DNA of 64,000 nucleotides from Callaeas wilsoni (GCA_013398955.1 VWPU01011588.1:434001-498000); one strand, 5' to 3'. Positions 10,200 to 23,927 are shown, numbered from the stretch's first letter. Notes: generated by a model from the sequence alone, not told the origin. Numbers and translations: made by a program.

Positions 10200-11986
10200 A
10201 TACAGTTAAACATTTGAATTGTGAATAATTAAGCTTTCCGTTTTAGGATTGCTTCCTTCTCTCCATAGGTTTCAGTACTGTTTGAAAGCCTTGTTTGCGA
10301 CTCTGAAAATAGTAACTCTCCTTTTGGTTGGGAAAAAAAACCAAAAAGCTAAAATGAGTGGAAATATCTGCTTTCTCTTAGCATCAGAGTCAACAACAAC
10401 CCATAAGAACATTCAATACAAACAGAAGTATTGCAAAGACAACAACCAGTTTATTTTTCTAAAGCTGAGTCACTTGCAGCCTGAGTTCTGGAGAAAAGCA
10501 AACCCGGCAGAGTAGCTGTGTACTGCAGGGAAGTACCAGCATTCATTTTACTGCAGTAAGGTTTCCACAGATGAGGGAGTTGGGGATAGACTATTTGTGG
10601 TTGCAGTTTCTGCCTCCTGTGCTCCATTAAGGGGCTCTGCTGTACTGTGTTCTGCATCTGCCTTACTTGAAGGCCTCATCTTTCTACATAACAGATTTTG
10701 TCAGTTGAGACCTGTACTAGCCGTGAACTATTTTAAACTTTATTTTCGCTGGTCTCTCTGGTCATTGGTGCAGAGAGGTGTGCAAAAGATAACAACTTGC
10801 TTTGATAAGCGTGACTTTTATTAAATTGAAGGTGAAAAAAGAAAGAAAGGAAAGAAGATAATTTTGTGGTGAAAGGAAAGGAGAGGTAGGGGAGACCTGA
10901 CTGAAATAACACAAACCTCATGTTCCAAGAGCTATTCAAGACAACAAGGAAGCAGGTAGCACTGATGTTTCTGTCGATCTTTCTCACCTGGCCTTTTCAT
11001 AAGGCTTTTGCTTTCCCAGCAAAGATCCATAACTCTCAGAACAGATCTTGAAGCTGGGGTATGAAACCTGGGTCCAAAAGTAAGGCATCGTATCTGTAAT
11101 CATAACAAACTTTGCTAAATCCTGTTGCTTTTCCTTCCTGCAATGGCATCTGAAAGTAACAGTGGACTGAGTGGTCTTTCCTTCCCCTAGATTTATTGCT
11201 AGTTAGGCTTATTTTCTAACCTAAGTCCGAACTACTGTTTTCTGATGTCATTGTATTTTTTTTTTAATATAACATAGTCCTTGGATGACAAAAAGTGCCA
11301 TTTTTGTTTGAGTATTTTATTTTTCTGCCTTTCAGATTTTTCTGATTATTCCATAATATTAATATGTAACATGCTAGGCTGAATGCCTCAGTTTCTGAGG
11401 GCAAAACTGGAAATATAGGTTTCAGTCCAGAAGCCTCAGCTACTGCTTGTGTCAGTGTAGCACCTGCATAAATGTGTCATGAATTTCAGGTTATTCAGCA
11501 AAGAAAGGAGCTATTTGTTGGGCAGTCAATAAGTGCTATTATTCCTAAACTGCTGATTGACGTGGCAGCACAGGTTTCAAAGGAGCCAGCTTGGATGACG
11601 TCTGTCCTTCTGTCATCCTGGAAGAACTTACAGGGGCTCTCAGTAGATGCTACGGGCCTCCAAACCAGCTACTGGAAATTTTCAGAGTCTGAATTCTGGA
11701 AAAGGATTCCTTTTATGAGGAGTAACTCCCCCTTCCTGAGTGGTGCAATAATGCTGCCCTGGTCGACCTGCCCGTAATTTGGCAGTGGTCCACAGAAAGG
11801 GCAAAAATATGAAAGGGAGGGTCTGAACATCTCCCCATCTGTGTCCGGCCACCAGTTTCTGAGCATTCTCTCTTATGGAGGAATTCTACTTCTCTCAGTG
11901 AAGAAACACTAGAGCAGAATAGGGATAATGTTAAAAGTTGAAGCTTTCAAAGAAAAAGTCAGACTGTATTTTTTATGCATTTTTAT

Positions 11987-12014
11987 TCCTTCCCCCCTTC
12001 TCCCCCCCCCCCTT
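11987..12014. repeat. C-rich homopolymer tract
   Basis: Two C runs separated by 'ttct'; the second is C11 at 12002-12012. Confidence 0.9.
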
Positions 12015-15000
12015 CAATATTGATGCATGGCTCCTGGGCATTCACTAAACAACTTCTATCTAACAGAAAGAGTATTGTATTTTGCAATAAATGAGCTGGC
12101 AAATAGAAAATTATGCCTAGAAGTTGAAACACAATAGTCTCTAAGCTCAATAAAGATGGACACTGAAATAATGCAAGCCTTTTCTTTCAGTGAGAGAAGC
12201 GAACATTATTCCTTACAGTTACATGGTTTCTGGGTACCCTCACCCCAGTCTTCTGGGGCTTCGCATGGTTAATTTTAGCCGCTCTCTGTTGCATAACTGT
12301 TCCTTTTAGCTTGTGACTCTGGAGTCAACCTCAGGTCAAGCTGCATCCTGCTGCAGGCTCACATGTAAATGTGAGACAGTGTTTCCTAGTCCAGATTCTT
12401 TGGAAGATCAGAAGCAGTGCTACATGCTTTTTCTTCTATCCTTCGCTTCACAGTACATTACTTAATATGCAATTTATTTTTTGAAAATGTCTTTGATGTT
12501 CCTTGAATACACATTATTATTTCTCACTTTACTGCTGCAATAAAAAAAGTCCCAGTTCACTGAATAACCAGTGGCGCTGTATAACTTAAACATACTGCTG
12601 ACATGTAGAACATTAAGATATCTATTACATACCCATTAAAATAATTTTATCCATTAAAACAAAAAAACTCCATAATAATTCTTTAAGAATATGGTGCATG
12701 GCAGTTAAAATTAAAATTCCAATGTGTTTCATTAAGATAAAAGAACAGAATTTAACAATCTAGCAAAAAGCTGACAAGATTTGTTTATTCCCAGAAAACT
12801 TTAGTTGAGTATGTTATTTAAACTGAAAAAGCAATACAAGTTGTCCTACAGGCATGTATTCAAAAATATAGGGAGACATCTGATTCCCTAATAGGGAAAG
12901 GAAAGAACAAACCAATAATTTTTGAGATGAGGAATATGACAAAATAAGGAAACATCTTCTGCACATAGTTAATCATCAAGAAATCAAATTTTTTTTTAGC
13001 ATGAAGCCTTCCTGTTATTTACAAACTTAGCATCTAGAAATTCCACTTTCAGTATGCAAGCAGAAATGTAATTTTTTTTCTCACTGAATGCTATATAAAT
13101 CATAAAATTATCATTTCCAATTTGGTAAACAGAGCAGACAGCAGTTGCTGTTGGGTGTGATTGCAAAATCATAGGCCTCAGCCCTCTGAGGTTTTCCTGA
13201 GAGGAGAAAACCTGAGCCCTTCTTCCTGCTGTTATGTGAGTTTTGCCTCTGTTTCTGAATAATGCTCTTAATACTTCAGGATCTACAGTGAGTGCAGAAT
13301 GGGAAGAGATGAACTTTTAGAAGGTGTGGCCTTACTTAGATGCATATGGGTCTATTCAATAATAATGTATATAATACTTTGTCTTGCTAAGAACCAAGTT
13401 GCTGTTACCATTGACAGCATTTTTCAGTTACTGAAGTGTAAAATTCTGAAAATGATTAAGTGTGCTTTAGATGTGAACGCCTGGATTATTTCCGTTCTTT
13501 CACAAAATTTATGACAAGTGAGACTAATTCTGCTCTTGCACATTATTCACATAGAAGAACTATACAGGAAGAATCCCTCTAGCTTTAAAAGAGAATTTTT
13601 CTCATTCGAGGAATTCAGTCAAAACTATTTGGTTTTATTTTTTAGGTTTTCTTCTCTATCCTCTTGACCTCCTGATTTCCTTAGAAATAACCGTATTTGT
13701 TCAAAGGTGACCATATTTGGAGATGTGCAGAACTTGTAGACCAGTTCCCCAAATGCTTAAATGAGTCTGAGTTTAAAACATTCCCACCTAATAGACTGTG
13801 CTGATGTGATATATAAGCTAGGATCTGAATTTTTAATTTAAGGACATATTTTAATTTTTGCATCCATCCGTGTTACTTCGAAGTATGTGACAATATTTCT
13901 TCCTTAATCCCAGTAGTGAGAGGGGAAGGAGAGAGCCTTCAACTTCATTATATTGTTTAGGTGGCTACCAGCTGCACCTTCGTTCAGATTGTCAGGTCCA
14001 TCAGGTCTTAAATACCAGCTATCGTGGTGCCCGTCCCTGTTCCTGAGACTTAGAGCAGCACACACTTTCTGTAAGCTGACTGGTCAAGGATACTGATGTT
14101 TTCTTCCAGTGTTAAAAAATACTTTTAATCAAACAAAGGTAGGTATTCTGAGAAGAGGGAGCACTCCACTGGGGATGGATAGAACATGTCACCAAGCATT
14201 TGTGAGACAGATCTGGGGGATGAATGCCAGAAGCATTGCTATTCGTACTTAGATCTCAAGTCTGATTCTGCTCCTAGCATCTTCTGAGAACATCTTTTAA
14301 GGACACTTGAGCATAACACTGTGCCGCCTTCTCCCTCCCCAACGCGCACTTTTCCCTTCCTCCCATGTGTTTGCGCATCACTTCACAGCCCTGCACACTT
14401 CTCTGTACTATGCAGAGTCCTTTCTACACAGCTGTTAAGAGAATGCAGAACTGTAAAAAAGCATTTTTGAATGCTGTGGATGGGTAGTCCCAGTGACAAA
14501 GGAAGACCTCATCCTTCCTTATTATGAAGTTCAATATTTATACCAACATATCAGTATAATGAAGCTAATTGTGTTGCTTTCCTGGGAAGATTACCAGGTT
14601 TACCTGAGAATGGATCTAGCATGTATAAGGAAATCTGTCAGACTTTTTGTAATCAATATACACCTAGATAATTTACCACTGCTTCTCTATATATTCTTAT
14701 AAAGTACTATTTCAATTAACAAATTGGGAATAACACTTATTTTAATGAGAATATCAGATACTTGCTCTCTTGCATTTATGAGTAAACCTTGTTGAATTTT
14801 TGTAGTTGCAATTACTGCTAGAGCTTAGAGACTTTAGAAAGATTCTAAACTTAATTAGCTTTGAAAAATCTCCAGTTGTTGACTCTAATAATCACTTGTA
14901 TAAAATAGCACACCTAAGTCTGACAAGGTATTATTTGTCTTTACAGCTGAAAAACGCTTTTTTCCAATCACAGTATATATTGCAGTTTGATTTTTTGTAA

Positions 15001-17508
15001 AGGTTTATGATTTTTAATTTTTTCTGGAGGCAAGAACTGAAAATATATCTTAACGGAAATTTGTGAATATACACAATCACAAAAAAAATTATTTTGTTTT
15101 AGAGATTATGTGTTGCTTGACATTTTAAAGTATTAAGCTGCAAAATTATTGCTTGCAGCAACTATAAATATTTCTTGCCCACTATGTTTCCATGGCAACT
15201 GTGCTAATTTATTCAGAGACCTTTGCATTATTTTAATTTAAGAGACACAATAGTATCTGTACTAAAATTGTTCCTAGATTTGACATTTTGATCCTGTCTG
15301 AAAATAAAATGTGACATGAAGTATTTTTAGACATAAGCTACATTATTATACAAAGGGCGGAGTAGATGTTCAAAATGTCTTCTGGTAGATTTATATTGCA
15401 TAGGTTTTTATGTGTAGATACGGATACATACACAATTAGTCCCAGAATAATGGCTCAGATGTTGAGAAAGTACATCTATTCTAAGTCAGTCATAGCATCT
15501 GAACAGAAATCACTCACACCTGGAGTCATTTCAGAGATAATACTTTTTGAATATTTTCAGTTATCCTATCATCTTGCTTTACAAGGAAAAAGATCCATTT
15601 TTTTTTTTCAATTTTCAGAGCAATCTCATCTGTGTGTCACTCTTTGCCTTTGCTTTCAAGTCTCTTAATATGCGAAATATGTAAGATGCTCTTGAGAGAC
15701 TAGCATTTATATAATGTTTGTTTATGAATTTTAAGATACTGAAATTCAAGATAACAAGAAATTGTTTTACATGTGCTTGTCCTTAAGACCTGACCAACAC
15801 CAAAGGTATAGCATGAAGATATTTACTTGTCTCCTCCTTCCTTGGGACTGTTTACAGCCTTAAAGGATGCCAGAAGCAGTCTTAAATCCAAAATGGAACA
15901 CAGAGCCAGGCTCTCTTTCAGACACCTGTATCTTATAGCAAATACCTTCGGATCACAGGCTTTGAAAACTGCTTTCCCTTTTGTCAGATGAGTGCCAACA
16001 GGATCCTGGGAGGGAAGTATTGCAAGTTTTATGCAGCTGTTGCTCATTCTCTGTGGCTATGTAAGAGTTCAGCCTCCAAAGCTGTCATTAAAAACTTTCT
16101 GTGAGCATCAAATTCATTTTAAAATACAGGCATTTTTCCTCTGCACACAAATAAGAGTAAATTGATAGGTGTAAAGGAAATAGTACCACCTTTTTATCTG
16201 GAGCTCAGAATCAAATTAAAGGATTTAAAATTTCACTGCCTTTTTTATAATCGTGGGTATAATTCTGTTTATTTCAGCTACATGAAAAGATGGATTTGAT
16301 ATTGAAAATCACTGACTCTTGAGAAACCTTTGTATTCATAGCTTTTGACTGCAGACAAGGGTGTTTCTGAAAGACAGAATAATTTTAATTGAAAATTCAG
16401 TCTGCATGTCTAATCCTGGGCTGCTGGTGACAAGTAGCTAATATAAAAAATTGTACTGGAGTATTCAAAATCCTTTCTCTAAGAAACTGTAATAAACCAG
16501 TTAACAACTTATAAATTCCTACTTCAAGAAGGTGATGATGAAATGCTCATCTACTGAGTTTATATGGTGTTCATATGCACATAGGTAGCTGAATTTTAAA
16601 ATCTTCATCAATTTAAATATATCAATTAGGAAATAACCTTATTATTCAAACTCCTCAACAGAAATATCTTCTTTCTCTTTAATTACTGCAACTATGCAAA
16701 AGTAGTTTCATTCAGCTAGCAAGTGAGAAAATTGCTCAATGTGTAATTTTTCATGACTGCAGCAGTTTTAAAGATTGAACCTCCAAACATACTCCCAGTG
16801 GGCTGCATGTCTATGTGATATTAAACAATTATGAGAAATAAGCCCAGCTGCAGAATTAGACGGTAGTATTCAGCTCAGATGTTATTTGATTACTTGCATT
16901 GATGATCACAGTATAATCTACCAATCCAGCAATAGCATTCTGTCACATATCTTGTACATGCATATGTTTAAGGGCTCTTTATCTTTGTTATTTAGATGAC
17001 AAACTTTTCAGACCAAAGACTGAATATATAGGAAAGCAGATATTGCTATGACCCTCAATTTACAGCCAGATAACTGAGACACAAGGAAAATAAACAGCAA
17101 ATTTGACTCCAGTTCCTCTAAATCTTACTTTTCTTAAACAAATTAATTTCCTTGCTAACACTTTATCTATTAATTGCTTTTTTATTGTTTAGGCTGAACA
17201 CTGTCTATGGATTCAACATGTGCAAATAATGGCAATTGCAGCCAATTGAATTAGCCTAGAAATATATTTGTACTGACGATTTCTAAATCAAGACTTTAGT
17301 AGCTTTATATGGACAGCTGTAAAAAAATCACTGGAGAGCGAATAACATAAAACTTTTCATCTCTGCAAGAAAAAGTTCTAGAGGTATAATTAAGTACTCA
17401 ATCTCAACAGTTTCCAAAGAACCATGGTTTAAAGTGTGGATCCATCTTGGGGACCAATGCATGTCAAAAAAAAAACAACTTGAAAGCCCTCTTCATTTTT
17501 CCTCTTAG

Positions 17509-17972
17509 ACATACAATGTATCTTTGAAGAAAACAGCTGGTTTTCATGCTCTAGGATCAGTTTCATGCTTTCAGATTAAAGAGCCGGGAGATCATTGAGA
17601 CAGACTATCTGCCAGGAACCATGCCCTCATATAAAATCCTACAAATACCAAAGGTATCCATTTCAGAAATTCATACATTTGCTTCAAGCTCAGCTTTCAG
17701 ACCAAAGTATTGAACTGCTGGGTATGATGTTTACTTCCAAGTTAACTTCATATCTCTTTAGGGGTACGAACTATTTTCAGCTTTGTGTGCCTTCAGCAGT
17801 CAGAGATAAAAAATACCATGTATCTGTCAAGCTGTTAGAAAGTCTTAAGTTATCACTTTACATGGGGGATCTCAGAGAGCTTCCAGTAAACAGCATGTTA
17901 ATGAACTCAGGACCTAGTGGTCTTTACAGCTTCCAAGATGTCCTTGGATTTCCATTTAAACAGAATAAACAG
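17509..17972 (+). other. Candidate exon of unknown transcript
   Basis: A good acceptor ('cttcatttttcctcttag', ending 17508) and a near-perfect donor (AACAG|GTAAGT after 17972) bound 464 bases. One frame is open from 17580 to 17978, about 133 codons, and runs in phase 0 into the donor. The predicted peptide has no motif I recognise; it includes SAVRDKKYHVSVKLLESLKL and is rich in Ser and Leu. There is no ATG near the start of the open frame, and the acceptor lies upstream of in-frame stops, so a coding internal exon would have to use a different acceptor. It could be a non-coding RNA exon or a chance arrangement. Confidence 0.2.
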
Positions 17973-18024
17973 GTAAGTTGAAAAAAAAAAGCCAAACCCG
18001 TTCTATGTATCTGGTAAACAGAAG

Positions 18025-18585
18025 AGGGGCCATAGGGGGTGTCTAGTACAGCCTTCTGCTCAAGATAGGGAAAGCTTTGATGTCAGGTCAAGTGGCTCAG
18101 GGCTTCATCTATGAGGGTCTTACTGATCTCCAAGGACAGAGAATGCTTAACTTCCCTGGAAGTTAATGCTTCTCTTCTGGACTGTCCTTATGGAGTAAAA
18201 GCTTTTCTTTTACGTTCATCCTGAGCCCTTGTTTCATTCTCCTGCTATGCACCACTACAAGAAGTCTGGCTCTGTCATCTTGATCACATCACCATAGTTA
18301 TGGGAGGATGCTGTTGGGTGTCCTTAAAGCCATCTCTCCAGGCTGAACAATCTTCTGTCCCTCAACTTACCCTCACAAGTCATGTGTTCCCGTGAGCCTA
18401 TGTTGAGTTTGCTCCAGTTTAGCTACATCTTCCTTTCACTGTGGGACCCAGCATTGGATGCAGTATCTTGCTGTGATCTAGTCATTGCTTCCCTCAACCT
18501 ATAGCCTCTTGAGCTCAGCCTGTTCAAGCAGTCAAGGAGGCAGATGGCTTTCATTCCTTCTAGGGCACACACCTCACATTCAGCA
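18025..18585 (-). mobile_element. Old, highly diverged CR1 fragment
   Basis: The reverse complement of an older CR1 subfamily is still readable: 'tgtctagtacagccttctgc', 'tgctcaagatagggaaagc', 'caccactacaagaagtctgg' followed by 'ctctgtcatctt', 'atctctccaggctgaacaat', and a right end like the '...ggcacac...cacattcag' ORF2 segment. Many small indels break every frame, so it is older than the other copies. Confidence 0.75.
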
Positions 18586-18952
18586 TATGGAGGGTTAAAT
18601 TTTCATAAACTTTAAAACAGCAGAAATATTAGCAGTGTCTTTGGCTGAATTATTTTACTCAATTATTTTTCATTTAGATTTGCACTGCTGGGTTCCTTTG
18701 GCTCTGAGCTGTTTCTCAGAAGCCATCTAGAAAAAAGGTGACCAGCAGGACCGTAGCTCATAGGGGTAGCAAGAGGTTTGGCTTCAAGTGCTGCAGAGTT
18801 ACAGCCCGTTACGCAAAACAGTTGTACCATCAGAGACTAAAATTTCCCTTGTTGAAGTCTGTCAAAAAATATTGTAGTTTCCTATTTCAAATGTCGATAT
18901 ATGCTTAGATCAGCAGACAATAATAATGCCTGTTAAAAATTGAAGAGATTTG

Positions 18953-18982
18953 TGTGCATATATATATATATATATATGCACA
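18953..18982. repeat. Perfect 30-bp palindrome: tgtgca(ta)9tgcaca
   Basis: A (TA)9 microsatellite flanked by exactly complementary hexamers, so the whole 30 bases are self-complementary and could extrude as a cruciform. Confidence 0.9.
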
Positions 18983-19015
18983 TTTGCTGTGTATGGTCCC
19001 CTCATGATAATTGTC

Positions 19016-19100
19016 TCATTTTTTTCTGTTTTCTTCCTGCCTATTTTTTCTCCCTTTCCCTTTCTCTTTCCTCTTACTTCTTAATTTCCCTTTTCCTTTT
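19016..19100. repeat. Polypyrimidine tract
   Basis: Nearly uninterrupted C/T, for example 'tctccctttccctttctctt'. The minus-strand K/R/E-rich frame here (19016-19234) comes from this simple sequence. Confidence 0.85.
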
Positions 19101-20301
19101 GATCCAAAACAGACAATTTTCCACAGGAAGTGAACTGAGGGGTCAGATATTACATAGAACACCACAGCATCCTTGCATATTAGAGCTTTTTGAATTGTTT
19201 TGAGTTGTATTAGAGTAAGTTCTGAAAACACCACTCTTTTTTTTTTTCACTCACATATTTTGTGCACAGAAATTTCATTACATGGAACCATTTTTAAACA
19301 ATTACCTTTACCTCTGCCCAGCTTATCTGAGTTCAACTGCACTGAATAATTAATTTTAGCTACATTCTGTATTGTAACAAAGAAATGTCCTGAAGGTATA
19401 GTTATCAAATCTTTCTCAGATAAATCCCTGTTTCTCAGATCTGTTCTTACTGGGAGACCCCAAAAGGATGTCTTTTCTTTTGGACCAGGTAAAGTTGGAG
19501 GTGCAGTAATTTTTCCAGTGACAACCTTAGTTGAAATTCTTCATAAAGCTACTCATATGAATATATTCAAGATTTATTAAAAAATTAAGACACCAATGAG
19601 GTGTACTGAGACCAAGAGATATTTTGCAAGTAATTTACAGTATCAAAAAGTGTTAATCTGACTTTTAATTGATTTTCAGAGGTTCACCAGCACTTACATA
19701 AATGATTAGGGAGGGAGTGTTGTGCTTCTTTCCTTTAAAACACCTGATGTACACCACTGTACTGTCACTCGTTCATGAAGGTACCATTTAACCAGTGTAA
19801 CTGGAAACTCAGGCTACATCAGTGCAACAGAATAAGGCAAAGATCTTAATTCAAGGTCTTTTAGATGTTTCATTGATAAAAAAATGTGTATGAACAAATA
19901 ATATGTGAAATAAATGTTATCATGTGTACTGATAAATTTTAAGTCATGAAAGATACTAAAAAACACAGGAAGAGGTACAGATTGTTCTCTCTGTCCTGTG
20001 AGTGTTACCATCGCTCCCTGCAGCAGAGGAGAGATGCTCCCGTGGGATGATGATGCTGGCTGGCAGCTGTCTTTCAGATGACCAACAGAGATGTCAGTCA
20101 GATGCTGCTTTGAACAGGAGATGGTTTAGCCCATTTAAGAAAAGATGATTTGCAATTGCAAAGGCCTTTAAGTCACTCTTGACATGGTAGGCTACACGAG
20201 TCAGTATTACAGCTGATGACAGCTGTGAAAAGGAAATATTGAAGAAAATTTAATGTTTTACCAGCTCATATTTTGAAGATGTTTGCAATCACTAACATTT
20301 C

Positions 20302-20316
20302 TTTTTTTTTTTTTTT
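20302..20316. repeat. T15 homopolymer
   Basis: Run of 15 T. On the minus strand it creates the KKKK in a chance frame. Confidence 0.9.
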
Positions 20317-20860
20317 CCATTTTCGAGACCAATTTAATTGCGTCTTGACGGGGACAAATGTTTTTAATCATGTACCAGAGGCTAGAAAACAAAAAGCACA
20401 ACAAATTACCAGTCTCTTTTAAAACAAAATTTATAAATTTACTTGTAAAATTTGTGTTCAGAGAGTAAGAGTGCATTGCCATAAACAGTGCTCACATACC
20501 TGCACTAAACTCCTCCTACAGTCTGAACACCATTTTACCTTTACTGATCAGCTTTAGACTTACTGAGCAGACTCTCACCACAAAGGAGGTGGTATTGGGG
20601 AGGGTATTTATTCCTGTGATAGTGATGCCAAAATGATTTTTGCTTTCGTAAATCCTTCATCTATTTGTAGCTCTGTAGACTATTGTTGTATAGTTATACA
20701 GTTCCTAGCCAACCATAGTATTTTTCCTACCCTCATAGGCAGAAAGACAAACAGCATTCCAAAGGCCACAATCCTAATACTGCTTTTCTGGGAACCAAGG
20801 ACAAGCTACTCTCCCAAGTTGGTTTCTCATAAATAACTAGCAGAAGGGGGCTCTGGAAGA

Positions 20861-20884
20861 GGGTTGAACCAAGGGTTGAACCAA
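20861..20884. repeat. 12-bp tandem duplication
   Basis: 'gggttgaaccaa' occurs twice in direct succession without mismatch, which suggests a recent slippage duplication. Confidence 0.9.
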
Positions 20885-22270
20885 GGCGGGGAATTACTTC
20901 ATCACCTGTGCTTCTAATTGGGGATTCTTGTCAATTGTACTAATTTTCTAAACTTATAAAACAGTATTCCTCCTGTGTGGGGTGGGCGTTTTTCCATACT
21001 TGCCCCTGGAGGTCTCCAATTAAAGACTAGCTTTTATATTACTTCCTATATTAATACTGTCTCGAAAGCATGTTGTTTTATTTCTAAATCTTTAAAGCAT
21101 CAATTCTTCCTTGTGTGCTCTTTAGCATGAACTGGCTTTTTGCATATTAAAAAAAAAAATCAGAGAACAGACAAAGAATTAAAAAATTTTCAAAATCATT
21201 GACTTTTGTGGTCAAAAATAATCCTGAAAATATCACAAAAAGAGAAATGACGAAAAAAAGGCAAATGAAACACACGTAGTTTCATTCTTTTCAAAAATGC
21301 AGCACTTGCAAACCTGACTGATATGCAGATAAATGTGATTAGCTTTATATGATGAGAAATAAGTTAAAGTTTGATAGCAGTTAAATCTGGTGTGCTCTTC
21401 AAATTATTCTTTGCTCTTTATATAGAAAGATGCTATATATTGTGCAATTTGTGCACACAAACAACTTTTTTAGAAGAAAAGACAACTGAAAACATTAGTG
21501 ACAAATATGTGTGGCAGGTTTTATTTTCTCTCTGAAGGCCTCCTACTGAAATATTTTGTCATCCTCCCTATCAAGTCAAATTGTGATGTCTTGTGAAAGA
21601 AGCCACCAATAGAAGTCACAACAAAATTGTGAAGAGGGAGTTTTCATTGCAGGATGACCAGGCTTTACCTGGCTGTGCTTCACAATAAGCTAAAAGCACT
21701 AGAGAATATTGAGATAAGGGTGTTTGGGATCATTGCCTTTGAGTGTGTTTTACTTTTATTCTTCCAAAATGTTGCAAAATCTCCATCACCCTGTCCATAT
21801 ACTGTCCTAATAAAGCCGTTACTTTTCTAACAGTTTTGTATAGCCACAGTTACAATACTGTACATGACCTACAAAATAATTTTTACAAGATCTTTCTGCT
21901 TGTGTTCTGCTAGACTTATTGCTGCCCCAGATACATGCTGCAGGCGAGAAAATTGTTTGTCACAACAGAAAGCAAGCAATTTCTTATAAATGCTACTGTG
22001 AACAGACATTTGCCAAGCTTTAGGTAACCTTTGGTCTCTAAGTGTCAAACTGCAAGTGGATCTGACTTGAACTCTTGATTAATCCACTCAAAACAATCGA
22101 AAAAAATAGATATTCTCCTGCAATTATTCCAAATAGAGTTATACAGGCTCTTGTGAACAATTCTCTGTATTATTTTTTCCTACCTAGATATACACGTGTG
22201 CAAAGGGAGAATGAAAAATCACACACTAAGATTAACAGTTATTGTCAAATACTTGTAAAGCTGGGTGAAT

Positions 22271-22350
22271 GAAGGGAAGGAAGGGAAGGAGAGGAAAGGG
22301 AAGTAAGTATGGAGGGAGGAAAGAAAGAAATGGTGGAGAGAAAAAGAAAA
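22271..22350. repeat. Polypurine (GGAA-type) tract
   Basis: 'gaagggaaggaagggaagga', then GGAGG/GAAA units; almost only purines on the + strand. Confidence 0.85.
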
Positions 22351-23844
22351 TAGTTTGTACTGTGGTCAATGGAATGCAGAAAGCAGAACAGAAAGAAAAC
22401 ACACTCTGTAGTGCAAAACTCTGATTTTTGCAGGGGGTAAACAGACGTGTGAATGAATCAAGGAGAAGAACAGGATGCATGAAAAGAACAGGATTTGCCA
22501 TGGGTTTGTATAAGACCAAAATAATGGAAATCTCAGTGTAATGAGAGATCTCGGTGTCAAGGGAAGCATTACAATTGCAGAAAGGTAAAACTTTACAAGC
22601 AATGTTACAAATTTGAAATTGCTATGCAAATCCCAATGCCTAAATGAAACCCCAAAATGAGCTCAGATGCTTCTATCCCATCTATACACTATATGCCATG
22701 GAGGAGGATTCATCAGCATACCTTTTTGAGATTTAACAAAAGAAAGGGAAAAACCACAGTAAAATAAGTCATACTGCAGCTCTTGGCAGGGAACCAAAAG
22801 AGATCCATCTTTAAAAGGCATAAAGGAAATTTTTCTAAATTCTAATCTGGGCTAAGGAGGAGATTTTAGAAGCAAAAAAGACCCAAAGGAGTTTCAGGTT
22901 ATACCACTGAGAAGGTGCACTACATTTCCCGATGTATTTCCCAAACCCTGTTGTCACAGAACTTGAGTCCAAGCTAGTTTCTGTAGTATACAGACATGAT
23001 ATTAGCCTATAAATACAAAGAGAGAGTAAATAATGAGTAGTCCAAATAGATTAAGAGATAAAGCACTTCCCATATAATCTCTTGGGGTATCAACTACAAG
23101 TACCAATTTTCCAGTGGAATGAGAACACTGAAAACTTGTGGGTTTCCTGCATATTTGCAAGGTTATTGGTAGTGACTCCAAATTTTCTTTTTAGTTCCAG
23201 ACAAGAACATTAGTTGAATTGTAATATAAATAGATGTACTGATACTTTACTATACACTCTTTATTGAATTGTCCATTTCAGTGCATCACCACTTGCGTGA
23301 GATTAACTCAGGCAGAATTGGTAACACATTCAAAGGGGCTTGAGATCCTTCCCGAGGTACCCAGCTGATCTAGAGGATTGTGAACCAGGTCCCAAATCAA
23401 TCGTTGCTTTAAAGAAAAGGATGTGCAAAATGACTTTTCAGTTTGAGAGACAAAGTAAATCCTCCAGCCTTTTCTGTGTATGCTTCTGATTCCTTGTCTA
23501 ACTTATTAGGGCATATATGTCACTCATATGCCTTGTTTTTCTCAGAACAGAAATGATCCCATGAAAAAGACTGACAGTACAGCCATATTTTAACAAGGTT
23601 TTTTGGCTAGATTCACAGGAAAATATAATCAAACATTGCAATATAGTCCTAAAATTAAGTTAAACATGGTGTATGTTATGAAGAAATAGTTTTCTTTTTC
23701 TAATTATAAATTAAGCTGACTATTACATTACAATATCCTTTTTTGCACTTCTCTGCTAGCGTATGAGAATTTTTTTCATTAACGTCAAGTATTTAAGTAG
23801 CTGCATCTCAGCATTTTTTCTTCAATGTTTGACTCCTTCCCCAC

Positions 23845-23927
23845 TTCAGGTCTTCAGAAAATATCCATGAATAATCCATGTCTTTCTCTGTTCAGATCTT
23901 TTTAAAATATCTGTGAATAAACCATGT
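23845..23927. repeat. Imperfect direct duplication, period 46 bp
   Basis: Copy 1 (23845-23881) holds 'ttcaggtcttc', 'aaaatatc' and 'tgaataatccatgt'. Copy 2 (23891-23927) holds 'ttcagatcttt', 'aaaatatc' and 'tgaataaaccatgt'. The two share most positions without gaps. Confidence 0.7.

Larger units (their letters stand above)
7782..18024. other. Long non-coding AT-rich region without recognised genes
   Basis: It holds low-complexity tracts (8249-8281 CA/TA-rich, 10119-10199 A/C-rich, 11987-12014 C-rich) and scattered chance frames. A patch at 11460-11870 is more balanced in composition but matches nothing I recognise. The only exon-like structure is 17509-17972. Confidence 0.55.

Noticed and set aside
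19016..19234. Lys/Arg/Glu-rich frame on the minus strand and Leu/Ser-rich frame on the plus strand
   Set aside because: Both are translations of the polypyrimidine tract.
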